NCBI GenBank assembly: GCA_028287465.1
Contig: JAQBPO010000012.1
Span: 1-64,000, forward strand
DNA from: Fibrobacterota bacterium
Lineage (GTDB): Bacteria; Fibrobacterota; Fibrobacteria; UBA11236
Direction: 5' to 3'
DNA: 64,000 nt
How positions within the stretch are numbered: the stretch's first letter is position 1; every line of letters starts with the position of its first letter. The position numbers were made by a program, and so were the translations under genes. Below the pieces are notes generated by a model. That model saw nothing but the letters and a program-made list of their open reading frames with translations. It ran no database searches and was not told where the DNA came from. This document shows positions 25,673 to 35,950 of this stretch, one piece after another.

Positions 25673-27043
25673 TCAGTGCGAAGAACCGATCTTGATCTCC
25701 CCGAACTCCTGAAGCTTGGAGAGGATCGCATCCTTGATTTCATCGCAGCGCTTCTGGGTAACGCCTTCGAACCGGGTCACCAGGCTGGGTTGGGTGTTGG
25801 AGGCGCGCACCAGGCCCCAGCCGTCCGGGAACAGGATGCGCACGCCGTCGATGTCGATGACCTTGGCGGTCTTGGAATAGTACTCGATCGCCTTTTGCGC
25901 GATGCGGAATTTCTCCTCGTCGTCCTTGCATTCGCAGCGGATTTCCGGAGTATTGAAATACTTGGGCACGCCATCGAGCAAGGCCGAAGTGGCCTTGCCG
26001 GACTTGTCCAGGATCTCCAGGATGCGGCAGCCCGCGTAGATCGCGTCGTCGTAGCCGAAATACCGGTCCGCGAAGAAGATGTGGCCGCTGACCTCGCCCG
26101 CCAGGGGCGCTTTTTCCTCGGACATCTTCTTCTTCAACAGGGAATGCCCGACCTTCCACATGATCGGTTGCCCGCCGGCCTTGGTGATTTCCTGTTCCAG
26201 GGCCATGGAGGACTTCACCTCATAGATGATTTTGGCGCCTTTGTCCGTCTTCAGGATGTCCTTGGCGTAGATCAGGGTCAGGAGATCGCCTGGAATCAGG
26301 TTCCCCTTTTCGTCAATGACGCCGATGCGATCGGAGTCCCCGTCCAGGCCGATTCCGAGGGCGGCTCCGGTGGCCTTGACCTTTTCCGACAACTCGACAA
26401 CGTTCTCCCAGATGGTGGGATCGGGATGATGGTTCGGGAACCGTCCGTCCACGGTATCATTGATGGCGATGACTTCCGCGCCGATCCGCTCGTAGACCTT
26501 TTTCGCGAACAGGGCCCCCGTGGCATTCGCCGGATCGAGGACCATCTTGATCCGTTTGGAGAGTTTGAACTTGGACTCGAGGTACTTGATATAGTCCTCG
26601 GTGATGTCCTTTTCCTCGCGTTTGCCCGCGCCGCTCGCGAAAACGCCCTTGGCCGCGCGCTCCTTGATGTCCACGATATCGGATCCGAAAATCGTGGTCT
26701 TGCCGATGCCCAGCTTGAGGCCGTTGTATTCCTTGGGGTTGTGGCTGGCCGTGATCATGGCGAAGCCGTCGATATCCAGGTGGAAGGCGCTGAAGTAGCA
26801 GAGCGGCGAAGTGATGATTCCGATGTCTATCACGTCGATGCCGGTCGCATTGACCCCGGCGATGAATCCTTCCTTGATCTCCTCCGTATGCAGGCGCACG
26901 TCCCCGCCCACGGAGATCCTCTTCAATCCCCGTTCCTTCAATACCGTACCGAAGGCCATGGCGATGCGGCGGACCGTGTCGGGAGTCAGGTCCTGGGGAT
27001 GGAGGCCCCGGATATCATATTCGCGGAAGATGGAATTGTTCAT
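25673..27043 (-). CDS. Phosphomannomutase/phosphoglucomutase
   Basis: The 456-residue alpha-D-phosphohexomutase has the phosphoserine loop TASHNP (S100), the metal-binding DGDSDRIG, the sugar-binding GEVSGHIFF, and a C-terminal phosphate-binding RASNTQPSLVTRFEG. The start FREYDIRG is typical of the AlgC/ManB branch, which interconverts mannose-6-P/mannose-1-P and glucose-6-P/glucose-1-P. It lies 51 bp downstream of glgC on the same strand and could supply glucose-1-phosphate to it. AGGGAAAG precedes the ATG. Confidence 0.94.
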   Translation of the reverse strand: MNNSIFREYDIRGLHPQDLTPDTVRRIAMAFGTVLKERGLKRISVGGDVRLHTEEIKEGFIAGVNATGIDVIDIGIITSPLCYFSAFHLDIDGFAMITASHNPKEYNGLKLGIGKTTIFGSDIVDIKERAAKGVFASGAGKREEKDITEDYIKYLESKFKLSKRIKMVLDPANATGALFAKKVYERIGAEVIAINDTVDGRFPNHHPDPTIWENVVELSEKVKATGAALGIGLDGDSDRIGVIDEKGNLIPGDLLTLIYAKDILKTDKGAKIIYEVKSSMALEQEITKAGGQPIMWKVGHSLLKKKMSEEKAPLAGEVSGHIFFADRYFGYDDAIYAGCRILEILDKSGKATSALLDGVPKYFNTPEIRCECKDDEEKFRIAQKAIEYYSKTAKVIDIDGVRILFPDGWGLVRASNTQPSLVTRFEGVTQKRCDEIKDAILSKLQEFGEIKIGSSH

Positions 27044-27094
27044 TTCTTTCCCTGATGCCGTTCGGAAGTGGATTGAGATTTGCGCATGGACGGC

Positions 27095-28330
27095 CTAGGC
27101 CTCGATAATCGTATCCTTCGCGATTACGACTATCCCGGTGTCCGTGACGTGGAAGCGTTCCCGATCCTTTTCAGGGTTCACGCCCACTTCGAATCCGGGA
27201 GGGATCTTGATGCCCTTTTCCACGATGGCCCGATGTACGCGCGCCCCGCGGCCCACGTCCACGTTCGGGAACAGGATCGAATCCGTCACCATGGCATGGC
27301 TGTGGATCTGGCAACCGGGAGAGAGGATGGAATGGTTGGTCTCGCCACCGGAAAGGATGCAGCCTTCGCAGACGATCGAATCGTATGAAGCGCCCTTACG
27401 GCCTTCGGGATCGTTCTCGCCGAAGACGAACTTCGCGGGCGGCAGGTTCCAGTTCACCGTGCGCAGGGGCCACTTGTTGTTGTACAGGTTGAAGATGGGG
27501 GAGACCGCGCAGCAGTCCATGTTGGCCTCGAAAAAGGCTTCCAGGGTCCCGATGTCCTTCCAGTAGCCGTGGCTCGCCTCGTTCTCGCCCTTGATCCGGT
27601 TTTCGGCGAAGTCGTAAACGTAGACCGGGTGATGATTATAGATGGAGGGAAGGATGTCGCGGCCGAAGTCGTGATGGGAGTTGGCCAGCTTGCTGTCCGA
27701 AAGCAGTTCCCGGACCAGGAACTTGCTGTTGAAGATGTAGTTGCCCATGGAGGCCAAGGACCAACCCGGGCGTCCCGGCATGGACTTGGGACGGCTCGGC
27801 TTTTCCTCGAACCCAATCATGCGGCCATCATCATCCACTTCCACCACGCCGAAGCTGCGCGCTTCCTCCTGGGGGACCGGGATGCAGGATATGGTCGCCA
27901 AGGCGCCCTTGGCCAGGTGGAATTCCAGCATCTGGTTCACGGCCATCTTATAGATATGGTCGCCGCCGAAAACGGCCACATGGTCCGGGCGTACGTCCCG
28001 TATCAGATTCACGTTCTGGTAGATGGCGTCCGCCGTGCCCATGTACCAGGAATTGCCGATCCGCATCTGGGCCGGAACCAGGTCCACGTACTGGTCCAGG
28101 TTCCGATTGAGATCCCAGGCTTGGGACACATGACGGTTGAGGGAATCCGACTTGAACTGGGTGAGGATCTTGACCTGGTAAAACCCTGAATTCACGAAAT
28201 TATTGAGGACAAAGTCGATAACCCGGTATTTTCCCGCGAAGTGGACGGCCGGCTTGGCTCGGTCGTTCGTCAGGGGTTGGAGCCGGGAACCTTGGCCGCC
28301 GGCCAGAATCATCGCCAACAAGTTTTCCAT
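27095..28330 (-). CDS. glgC: Glucose-1-phosphate adenylyltransferase
   Basis: The 411-residue enzyme makes ADP-glucose, the glycogen precursor. The nucleotidyltransferase signature [20 protein letters not shown], the substrate loop [21 protein letters not shown], and the glucose-1-P binding FEEKPSRPK are all present. The C-terminal left-handed beta-helix carries [20 protein letters not shown]. The N-terminus is typical of allosteric bacterial GlgC. It forms a two-gene unit with the downstream phosphohexomutase, pointing to glycogen synthesis. Confidence 0.96.
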   Translation of the reverse strand: MENLLAMILAGGQGSRLQPLTNDRAKPAVHFAGKYRVIDFVLNNFVNSGFYQVKILTQFKSDSLNRHVSQAWDLNRNLDQYVDLVPAQMRIGNSWYMGTADAIYQNVNLIRDVRPDHVAVFGGDHIYKMAVNQMLEFHLAKGALATISCIPVPQEEARSFGVVEVDDDGRMIGFEEKPSRPKSMPGRPGWSLASMGNYIFNSKFLVRELLSDSKLANSHHDFGRDILPSIYNHHPVYVYDFAENRIKGENEASHGYWKDIGTLEAFFEANMDCCAVSPIFNLYNNKWPLRTVNWNLPPAKFVFGENDPEGRKGASYDSIVCEGCILSGGETNHSILSPGCQIHSHAMVTDSILFPNVDVGRGARVHRAIVEKGIKIPPGFEVGVNPEKDRERFHVTDTGIVVIAKDTIIEA

Positions 28331-28507
28331 GGAAGCTTAACCTTGGGGTGGGAGGGAGTGACTTTTGGAGCCGGTCGGACCCGGTTTCGGGCGAGGAAGA
28401 GTAGAACCCATTATCGTTCGGGAAAATAGGATTTACGGGGATTTTACGCAAGCATTTGGATAGATTAAGGAAAATGGTTCTTGTGGGTTTGGGATTCGGA
28501 TGGGGGG

Positions 28508-28542
28508 AAAATGAAAGGGGACGCTCCGAATGAAGCGTCCCC
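28508..28542 (-). terminator. Intrinsic terminator after tRNA-Glu(CTC)
   Basis: On the minus strand GGGGACGCT and AGCGTCCCC form a 9-bp stem with a short loop, followed by a T-rich tail. It lies just downstream of the tRNA. Confidence 0.85.
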
Positions 28543-28551
28543 GATCAAGAC

Positions 28552-28626
28552 TGGTAGTGCGTAGGGGAGTTGAACCCCTGCTTCCGCCGTGAGAGGGCAG
28601 CGTCCTAACCACTAGACGAACACACC
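28552..28626 (-). tRNA. tRNA-Glu (anticodon CTC)
   Basis: The minus strand gives a cloverleaf with acceptor GGTGTGT/ACGCACT (two G-T wobbles), D arm GTCTAGTGGTTAGGAC, anticodon loop CCCTCTCACG with CTC, and T arm AGGGG-TTCAACT-CCCCT. The 3' CCA is encoded. It reads GAG codons. Confidence 0.94.
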
Positions 28627-28819
28627 AACACTATCAAATTTAATAAGAATATCTACTTTTTGCTATGGCAGCTTACTACTTTTTCGAGTTAATTGCGGGA
28701 ATTAAGGCACATTCGCTCCAGTTTGCTCAAGGAGCTTGGGAAGCGCCGTTTTGAACGTTTTTGACGAAAGCTGTCATTTTTCGGGCCGCGGAATCCCCGC
28801 GGTGAGGGGATCATCAGTT

Positions 28820-31800
28820 ATGCGGAAGCTCTTTTCGGGTTTGTCCTTGGTCCTGCTTTCCCTGGGTAGCGGTTACGCGGCCTGCAACGACACTACCATA
28901 GTAGTCACCTCCTCCCCATATACGCCTGGAACGGCCGGTACGGGCATCAATGCCATCATTGCCGGCTGTACCGATGCCACCATGACGGTCCACCTGCGGT
29001 TCGCAGGTGATACCCTTAAACTGGCCAATGAAATCGTGGTTTCCGGCCGAAGCGGCAAGACCACCCGCATCGTCGGTGAGAATTCTGCCAACGACTCAAT
29101 TCTGACCCTGGTTGAAAACACCCTTTCCGATCCGCAGTTGCTGAACGTGAACGTGGGAAATACAACCATCCTTTCCAACCTCGGTTTCGCCCGTAAGACC
29201 ATTGGTCCGGGAACCACCTCCCCTTCAGTTCTGATTTCGGCGGACAGTTCGTCCGTCTCGGGATGTCATTTCTGGATGGCCGACAATTCCACCAGCGGTA
29301 CCGGGCCCTTGCTGGACATCTCCGCCAATTCCGTCCTGGTCGAACGCTGCCTGTTCCGCGCCCCGCCCGACGGCGTCGGCCGGTCCATCGGCCTGCATAC
29401 GGGCGGCTCGGCCACCCGGGTGGAAATCCGTTCCAGCGTCTTTTTCTCAACCGGTCTGCAATTGGCCGCCACGGGTACCGTCCACGTCATCGCCAACACC
29501 TTTACCGGATCCCGCAACGAATGGAACGCCATCATCATCGGCTCCAGCGTGACGACTCCGGAAAAAAGCGTCGTTATCCAGCACAACCTCTTCGCCCATA
29601 AAGCCGATACCTTGCCTCCCATCGCCTTCAGCACCGCCTTGGCCGCTTCGGACAGCATCCTGAAGAATGCCTGGTCGCGCGGCAAATCCAACATGCCCCT
29701 CGCGGTCAATTCCGGAAGCGTGGCCATTACCCTGAACGGGAACTCGGGCGCCAATATCAATACCCCGCTTCCCCGGGGCTTTTCGAACTTTGGACCGTCG
29801 TCCAGTGATGTGAAGGATTTTCCTCTGACCGAGTTGCGGAGCGATCCGACCCTGGTGCGCAAGAACAATGATTTCGGGAAGATGTTCCGGGTTTACACCA
29901 CCACCAACTGGACCGGAATGTCCGATATAAAGGACCTCGGCGCCAGCAAGCTCTACTTCCCCGGTTTCACTCCGTTCCTGGCCGGCCGCACCTGGCTCGC
30001 CAATGTCAAGGTCGGGGCGTTCGTGGATCAGGATACCTATGAAACCCCCAGTCCCTTGGATTCCGGAACCCTGGGAGCGAGCCTTAAGTTTTCGCCTCTC
30101 AAATCCGACTCCACCAAAATCAAACTTACAGGCAGGACCTTCGACGGGAATTACTACAAGTCGACCACCTTGACCCCGGAGTTCATGCAATTCTTCTTCA
30201 GCGATACCTTGGCCAAATTGACGGCGTCCAATGATTCCAACGCCCTCAAGGCCTCGGTAAAGACCAGCGGCTACATCCGTAAGACCTTCCTGGGGGACGA
30301 TTCCATCCTTACCGTTCCCAAGGAAGTGCGCCTAGGCTCCCAGACCCCGTTTTACGTGAAGATGCTCCATTATCGCCAGGGCCAGCAGGCGCCCGTGCTC
30401 TCGAGCGCCGCCATCGCCACGGTCTTGGGCGTGCCCTCTTATCCCATCAATGACTTGACCTTGAAATTGGACCCGGCCGCAAGCGATTTCCCGAATGGCC
30501 GGGCCAATATCACCGTGACCCGTGGAAGCGAAGCGATCGACAGCGTCGCGGTCGTGGTCGCCACGGAAAACGGGCAAGGGGTGGATACCATCGCGAAAGC
30601 GGCATCCGGATCCAGCCTCGCCTACGCCATCGACGTTCCCAAGGGCACCTTCGTATTCTATGCGATACCCATCGCGAAATTGGGCTCCACGGTCAAATAC
30701 GGCCAGGCCACCCCGAACTCCGCTCCAGCCACCTTCCGCACTTCGGCGAGCGATACCGTCTTCGTCACGTATAAGACCACGGCCTGCCCCACGGCGGACG
30801 GCACCCAGCTCCTGCCGTATTGCAGCCTCGACTCCGCCATGAAGGACATTTCGACCCGCAATGGCGGTACCGTCATCATCAAGAACGGCAATCCCGCGGT
30901 GGCGATGGAGGACATCACCATCGCTCCCATCAATGGTACGGACGTCGGGCCGGTCAACATCATCACCAACCAGGTGCCGGGCAAATACGAGGAGAACCGG
31001 CCCGTTTTCCGGGGCAAGACCAAGGAAGCCCTGACCATCACCCGCAAGAACGTGACCCTTAAAGGATTCTTCATCGAAATGCCCGCGGCCAGCGGGAATA
31101 CGGCCCTGAACATCAAGGCATCCGGCGCCGTCATCGAAGGGAATATCTTCCGTGCGGTCGCCAGGGGCGCGGTCGAAGGTGCGGCGGTCAATATCGACGT
31201 GGGCGGCACGGCGGATGCCCGGTTCGTGAACAACCTGGTCTGGGGTTTCACAAAGAACGTCCAGGTAACCAATGCCGCCTCGGCCAATGTCCGCGTCATC
31301 AACAATACCTTCGTTGACGATGCGAGCCTCTCCAATACCGGAAAGACCGTCGGCGTGCTCCAGTCCGGCACCGGCACCGTCAGCATGGTGCTGGCCAATA
31401 ATTTCTTCTCCGGGATCGCCACTCCCATCGATGCGACCCTCAAAAACAAGACCCCTCCTCCCACCTTGGACCATAACGTCTATACGGGTAAACCGGATCT
31501 CCAGGGTCTGACCGATGCAGGCGATCTGGATCCCTCCTCCCGCATCCTGAGCGCGGATATCTGGGCCACGAATTACATCGGGATCCTCGAAGGCGCCTTG
31601 GCCTCGCCGATTGAATGCGGAACCATCTCCCCCTGCAACGCCCTGTATGCGGGAAGCATCAATACCGCCACCATTTACAGTACTACCATCGACAAGGACG
31701 TCCTGGGCAAGAGCCGGAGCAACCGCAAGGAAATCGGGGCCTTTGAACTCAATGCCAATCCGGCTACGGTAATGGGCGTCCTGGCCATCAACCCCTCGAA

Positions 31801-34573
31801 AATCGACAATGACTTCACCCGGATCAATTGGACGGTATCGGCCAAGACTTTCGATCCCGTAGAAGCGGATTCCTTGCACGTGTTCTGGTCAACCAGCGAT
31901 TTGGGGCTCATCAGCGATGCCTCCCTGTCGACCATTCCGGCCGCTCAGCAGAAGCATTTCCCCATCAGCGCCCTCAGTTCGGGGAACATCTCCGATTTCG
32001 CTGGCGGTATCAAGGATGAGGCGACCCTGTTCCATTTCTATGCCGCCCTGGGTCGGACCTCCAAAACCGGAACGCGGACCCTCGGGTATTCCTATCGGGA
32101 CACCATCACTTCCGGGGTCGACGTGGATTCAGGGGATTGCGAAATCACGACGATGCGATCCGCATGCCCGAGCACGAACGGCCAATTCATCGTCAAGGAC
32201 GGTGCCTATGCCGGCAAATTCGTATCCCGCGTTACCTTCACCGAACCGGTTTCCACCGGCCTGGTGAAGAACCCCGGATTCGACGCCATCTCGGTGCCCA
32301 AGGTTTTCAATCTTGACCTCACCTCTCCGCTCCCAGCCATCAAATTGAACGTGACCTTGCCTGGATTGGGCGCGGTCGATTCGAAACAGACCTTCAAGGC
32401 CGATATCACCATGGACGCCCTTCCGGACCTGTCCGGTTTCGACCTCTTCCTTATCCCTTCGGACGCTTCCGGCATGGCGAGCTATGTTTCGAACTGGACG
32501 GTGAAACAGGAAGGCGGTAAAACCCGGATCACCATCGAATCCAACCGGTCGGGTTCCCAGACCTATGCCTTCGGGAAGATGCAGGCTTCCATGGAACCGG
32601 GTTCCATCATCGGGACCGACGCCTCCGTACCCGTCTTCGATTTCACCACCACCAAGGACAGCGTCTTCGTGCACGTCCCGGTCAAGTTCAAGGGAACGGG
32701 TTTCAAGACCGCGAATCCACTAGTCCTCATCACGGTACTCCCTGCGGGGGGAATGGTATCGGGCGTCTTCGGGGGGACCTACCACTCGCATACCATCGCC
32801 CTCAGTTCCGGATTCGCCAACCTCGCGGACAGCCTGAAAAGGGATCGCTTCTACAAATATTACCTGAAAGCGGCCGCCTCCGAACCCATCTCCTCCATGA
32901 CCACCGTCCAGCAGAAACCTTTCCTGCTCGATTCGACCGTGTCCGCCGAAAACTTCGCGGCTTCCACGGAAATCCATGCGGCCGACGTGACCGTGGCCGG
33001 GGGTAATCTGGACGAGACCACGGTGATCCTCCCCATCCTGCGGAACTTCAAGGACTTCGCCAAGTATGCGGATCTGACCGGCAAGGCTTCCCGCAGCATC
33101 GAAGTCGAATACACGGTTTTCGATGGCGCGGAGATTTCCCGCAGCCGCACCTTCATCCGCACCAGGTTCTCGGATCAGGAACTGCATATCTCGGAAAAGA
33201 AGGAACGGGGATTCGAAAACTCGACCAGCGCGACCAAGGTCTGGAACCTGTTCGGATACCCATGGGACGAGGCCGATACCGGAAGCCTGGCAAGGGTAGT
33301 GAACCGGCCCCGCTGGGACAATGACAATATGCGGCTGATGCGTTACAAAGGAAACGGTTCGGGCGCGGATGCCTTCAATGTGTATGATGGCTCCAATCCG
33401 GACGTCATCAAGTACGATGCGGGCCAGGCGTCCTGGTCCGGGTCGACTTCGCCTTACACGCCGTCCAGCGCAACCGGCATGTCCCTGGATTTCGAGACCT
33501 TCAGCATGCCCTTGTCGCCGAACCAATGGACCGATATCGCCCTGCCGTTCAATTTCCCGATCAAATGGATCGATGTGCTGGACTCCTCCGGGATCGCGCG
33601 CGATGCGGCTCCGGCCGCCTGGAAATTCGATCCGAAGGACAAGGTTACCGGTAAGCCGTCGTGGAAGGCCCTCGAGGTCGGAAGCGCTAATCCCCCCGTG
33701 GCAAGCACCATCCTCAGGCCTTGGGAGGGATATACCATCCGTCCCAAGACGGCCGTAACCTTGAAGTTCCCGATCCTGGATACCATGCGCTCGATGTCCG
33801 CTGTCGCCAAGGTATCCGCGAAGTCGGCTTCCCAGGCAGGCGAGTCCTGGACCGCGCGCCTGGTTGCATCCAGCGATAAGGCTTCCATGTTCCTGCGCAT
33901 CGGGATGGGAGCTTCGGAATCGACCACTCCGGAAGCACCCGACGTGCCCGGCCAGGATTTCCGGGTCGCTCTGAAGCATGATCGTCCCTCCGGGGCCGAA
34001 TCGGTATCCGGGTTCATCCGTCCGATGACCGGATCCTGGCAGGGGCATTGGGCGCTGCAAGGCCATGCGGCGAACGGAGGCAAAGGTATCAACCTGCGCC
34101 TCGCCGATGCCAGCCGTTCCGTGCCCGTATACCTGGTGGAAACCTTGCATAAGACCGCCATCCCCCTGAGCGGGGACGCGCCCATCGGCCTGTCGGAATC
34201 GGATTTGAAGGCCAATGACTACCATATCGTGGCCGGGGACAAGGACTACCTGAATTCGGTCCTGGAAGGCCTGGTGCCCTTGCACCTTCTCGCCTTGTCG
34301 AATTACCCCAATCCCTTCGCGGGCTCGACCCTTATCCGTTACGCGCTTCCGGAGGGTTTCGGCAAGGTGGCCTTCGACCTGAAGGTCCGCGACTTCCGCG
34401 GCCGCACCGTCTGGGAAAAATCCATACGCGGCGGCAGTTCCTTGAACTACCTCTGGGACGGGAAGGACCGGCAGAACTCGCCGCTACCCGCCGGAGTGTA
34501 CACCCTGAGCCTCGAGGCCTCCGCTACCGGCAAGCCCGTCTTCAAGGCCACCCGTCGCATGCTCCGGATGTAA
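28820..34573 (+). CDS. Giant secreted beta-helix protein with FlgD/type-IX-like C-terminal module
   Basis: The 1,917-residue protein starts with a signal peptide (KLFSGLSLVLLSLGSGYA). At least two right-handed parallel beta-helix regions follow: about 60-330, and 655-895 with repeated N-x-F/V-turn patterns such as VRVINNTFVDD. Then come several beta-sandwich-like segments, and from about 1,825 a terminal module containing NYPNPFAGSTLIRYALPEG and PLPAGVYTLSLEA. That last module is the FlgD-like/por-secretion type found in FCB-group secreted proteins. No catalytic residues could be assigned, so a polysaccharide-binding or lyase role is only a guess. ATG 28820 was chosen because the signal peptide starts there and GAGGGGA precedes it. 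It has its own terminator. Confidence 0.88.
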   Translation: MRKLFSGLSLVLLSLGSGYAACNDTTIVVTSSPYTPGTAGTGINAIIAGCTDATMTVHLRFAGDTLKLANEIVVSGRSGKTTRIVGENSANDSILTLVENTLSDPQLLNVNVGNTTILSNLGFARKTIGPGTTSPSVLISADSSSVSGCHFWMADNSTSGTGPLLDISANSVLVERCLFRAPPDGVGRSIGLHTGGSATRVEIRSSVFFSTGLQLAATGTVHVIANTFTGSRNEWNAIIIGSSVTTPEKSVVIQHNLFAHKADTLPPIAFSTALAASDSILKNAWSRGKSNMPLAVNSGSVAITLNGNSGANINTPLPRGFSNFGPSSSDVKDFPLTELRSDPTLVRKNNDFGKMFRVYTTTNWTGMSDIKDLGASKLYFPGFTPFLAGRTWLANVKVGAFVDQDTYETPSPLDSGTLGASLKFSPLKSDSTKIKLTGRTFDGNYYKSTTLTPEFMQFFFSDTLAKLTASNDSNALKASVKTSGYIRKTFLGDDSILTVPKEVRLGSQTPFYVKMLHYRQGQQAPVLSSAAIATVLGVPSYPINDLTLKLDPAASDFPNGRANITVTRGSEAIDSVAVVVATENGQGVDTIAKAASGSSLAYAIDVPKGTFVFYAIPIAKLGSTVKYGQATPNSAPATFRTSASDTVFVTYKTTACPTADGTQLLPYCSLDSAMKDISTRNGGTVIIKNGNPAVAMEDITIAPINGTDVGPVNIITNQVPGKYEENRPVFRGKTKEALTITRKNVTLKGFFIEMPAASGNTALNIKASGAVIEGNIFRAVARGAVEGAAVNIDVGGTADARFVNNLVWGFTKNVQVTNAASANVRVINNTFVDDASLSNTGKTVGVLQSGTGTVSMVLANNFFSGIATPIDATLKNKTPPPTLDHNVYTGKPDLQGLTDAGDLDPSSRILSADIWATNYIGILEGALASPIECGTISPCNALYAGSINTATIYSTTIDKDVLGKSRSNRKEIGAFELNANPATVMGVLAINPSKIDNDFTRINWTVSAKTFDPVEADSLHVFWSTSDLGLISDASLSTIPAAQQKHFPISALSSGNISDFAGGIKDEATLFHFYAALGRTSKTGTRTLGYSYRDTITSGVDVDSGDCEITTMRSACPSTNGQFIVKDGAYAGKFVSRVTFTEPVSTGLVKNPGFDAISVPKVFNLDLTSPLPAIKLNVTLPGLGAVDSKQTFKADITMDALPDLSGFDLFLIPSDASGMASYVSNWTVKQEGGKTRITIESNRSGSQTYAFGKMQASMEPGSIIGTDASVPVFDFTTTKDSVFVHVPVKFKGTGFKTANPLVLITVLPAGGMVSGVFGGTYHSHTIALSSGFANLADSLKRDRFYKYYLKAAASEPISSMTTVQQKPFLLDSTVSAENFAASTEIHAADVTVAGGNLDETTVILPILRNFKDFAKYADLTGKASRSIEVEYTVFDGAEISRSRTFIRTRFSDQELHISEKKERGFENSTSATKVWNLFGYPWDEADTGSLARVVNRPRWDNDNMRLMRYKGNGSGADAFNVYDGSNPDVIKYDAGQASWSGSTSPYTPSSATGMSLDFETFSMPLSPNQWTDIALPFNFPIKWIDVLDSSGIARDAAPAAWKFDPKDKVTGKPSWKALEVGSANPPVASTILRPWEGYTIRPKTAVTLKFPILDTMRSMSAVAKVSAKSASQAGESWTARLVASSDKASMFLRIGMGASESTTPEAPDVPGQDFRVALKHDRPSGAESVSGFIRPMTGSWQGHWALQGHAANGGKGINLRLADASRSVPVYLVETLHKTAIPLSGDAPIGLSESDLKANDYHIVAGDKDYLNSVLEGLVPLHLLALSNYPNPFAGSTLIRYALPEGFGKVAFDLKVRDFRGRTVWEKSIRGGSSLNYLWDGKDRQNSPLPAGVYTLSLEASATGKPVFKATRRMLRM

Positions 34574-34608
34574 CGGGCCCCGCCCGGCAACAGCCGGGGA
34601 TAAGAATA

Positions 34609-34646
34609 AAAAGGCCCGATCCGGATATTCCGGATCGGGCCTTTTG
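34609..34646. terminator. Bidirectional intrinsic terminator
   Basis: AAAAGGCCCGATCCGG pairs with CCGGATCGGGCCTTTT around a small loop, making a perfect stem with A and T tracts on both sides. It serves the giant plus-strand gene and the facing response regulator gene. Confidence 0.93.
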
Positions 34647-34673
34647 TTTGGCGGTACCCCGCGGAACCCCTGA

Positions 34674-35735
34674 CTATTTCTCGGAATACTCGCTTTGGAT
34701 GGAAATGAACTCGGGGAGCCTCGATAGGAAGATCTCCACCATCCGCGGGTCGAAGTGCTTGCCTTTGCCTTCGGTGATGATGTTCACGGACTGCTCGAGC
34801 GAGAACGGGGGCTTGTAGCATCGCTTCATGGTCAGGGCGTCGAAGACATCGGCGACGGCGGTAATGCGTCCCAGGAGCGGTATCTCCTCGCCCTTGAGGC
34901 CGCGCGGATAACCGCTACCGTCCCATTTTTCGTGATGGGACATGGCGACCGTCTCGGCCACCTGGAGCACGCGCGAATTGGCGTTCTTCAGGATCTGCCC
35001 GCCTATCTCCGCATGCTTCTTCATGATCTCGAATTCCTCGACCGTCAGGCGGCCGGGCTTCAGAAGGATGGAGTCCGGGATCCCGATCTTGCCGATATCG
35101 TGCAACGGGCTGGCCTTGCTCAGCAGCCAGGTTTCCTCCTCGGAAAGTCCCACCCCGCGGGCCAGCACTTCGCAATACTTGCTGATACGCAGGACATGGT
35201 AGCCGGTCTCATCGTCACGGTATTCCGCGGCCTGGCACAATCGGTTAATCGTATCCAGATGCGATCCTTCCAGCATCTGCATCGCTTCCTTGATCTGGTT
35301 GGTCCGCTCGGTCACCAGCTTTTCGAGGTTGCGTTGGTAGTTCTGCAACTCCATCTTCATGCGCTTCTTTTCCAGGGCATTGGTGATGCTATGGATCACC
35401 TGCTTCAGCTGGATGGGCTTGAGGATGAAATCGTAGGCGCCTTCTTGCATCGAGGCCACCGCGGTATGGATTTCCGCGTTTCCGGTGAACAGGATGACCG
35501 CCATCTCCGGCCAATTGGTCTTCACTTCCCTGAGGAGATCGATTCCGGTCTTGCCCGGCATCTTGATGTCCGAAAGGATGCAATCCACTCCTTGCACGGT
35601 CTGCAGGATCTGCAGAGCGGAGTCCACGGCATTGGCGCTCGCGCAATTGTAGCCTTGCAAGCGGAGATAATCGCAGATGACCGTGCAGATGGACGGTTCA
35701 TCATCAACAATCAGTATGTTTCCTTTGGAGTCCAA
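34674..35735 (-). CDS. RpfG-like response regulator with HD-GYP domain
   Basis: The 353-residue protein joins a receiver domain (about 7-120; ILIVDDEPS, phospho-acceptor D56 in LSDIKMPGKTG, and ILKPIQL) to a helical linker (about 125-165) and an HD-GYP domain (about 170-345) with HDIGKIGIPD, HHEKWDGSGYP and the DVFDALTMKR block. All metal ligands and the GYP motif are present, so phosphorylation-controlled c-di-GMP hydrolysis is likely. No sensor kinase gene is adjacent. The start is TTG with AGAGG 4 nt upstream; it is the only good start. Confidence 0.94.
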   Translation of the reverse strand: MDSKGNILIVDDEPSICTVICDYLRLQGYNCASANAVDSALQILQTVQGVDCILSDIKMPGKTGIDLLREVKTNWPEMAVILFTGNAEIHTAVASMQEGAYDFILKPIQLKQVIHSITNALEKKRMKMELQNYQRNLEKLVTERTNQIKEAMQMLEGSHLDTINRLCQAAEYRDDETGYHVLRISKYCEVLARGVGLSEEETWLLSKASPLHDIGKIGIPDSILLKPGRLTVEEFEIMKKHAEIGGQILKNANSRVLQVAETVAMSHHEKWDGSGYPRGLKGEEIPLLGRITAVADVFDALTMKRCYKPPFSLEQSVNIITEGKGKHFDPRMVEIFLSRLPEFISIQSEYSEK

Positions 35736-35950
35736 TTTGCCTCTTGGGGTTATAACCTCGTTGATCTTAAAGGCCGGTAGGATCCAAAGCCAACATTAAA
35801 ATTCCTTATCTTCCGGGGAATTCCGGGAGGACAAGGGCTGCAATAGCCTGAAATGGTTGTGGAGTTTTGGGGAAGGTGGCCGAAAACGGCGTAAAGGGCG
35901 CTCAGGCCCGTAAGACCGGGGTTTCCGGAATACGGCGAGCTCGGAAAGGA

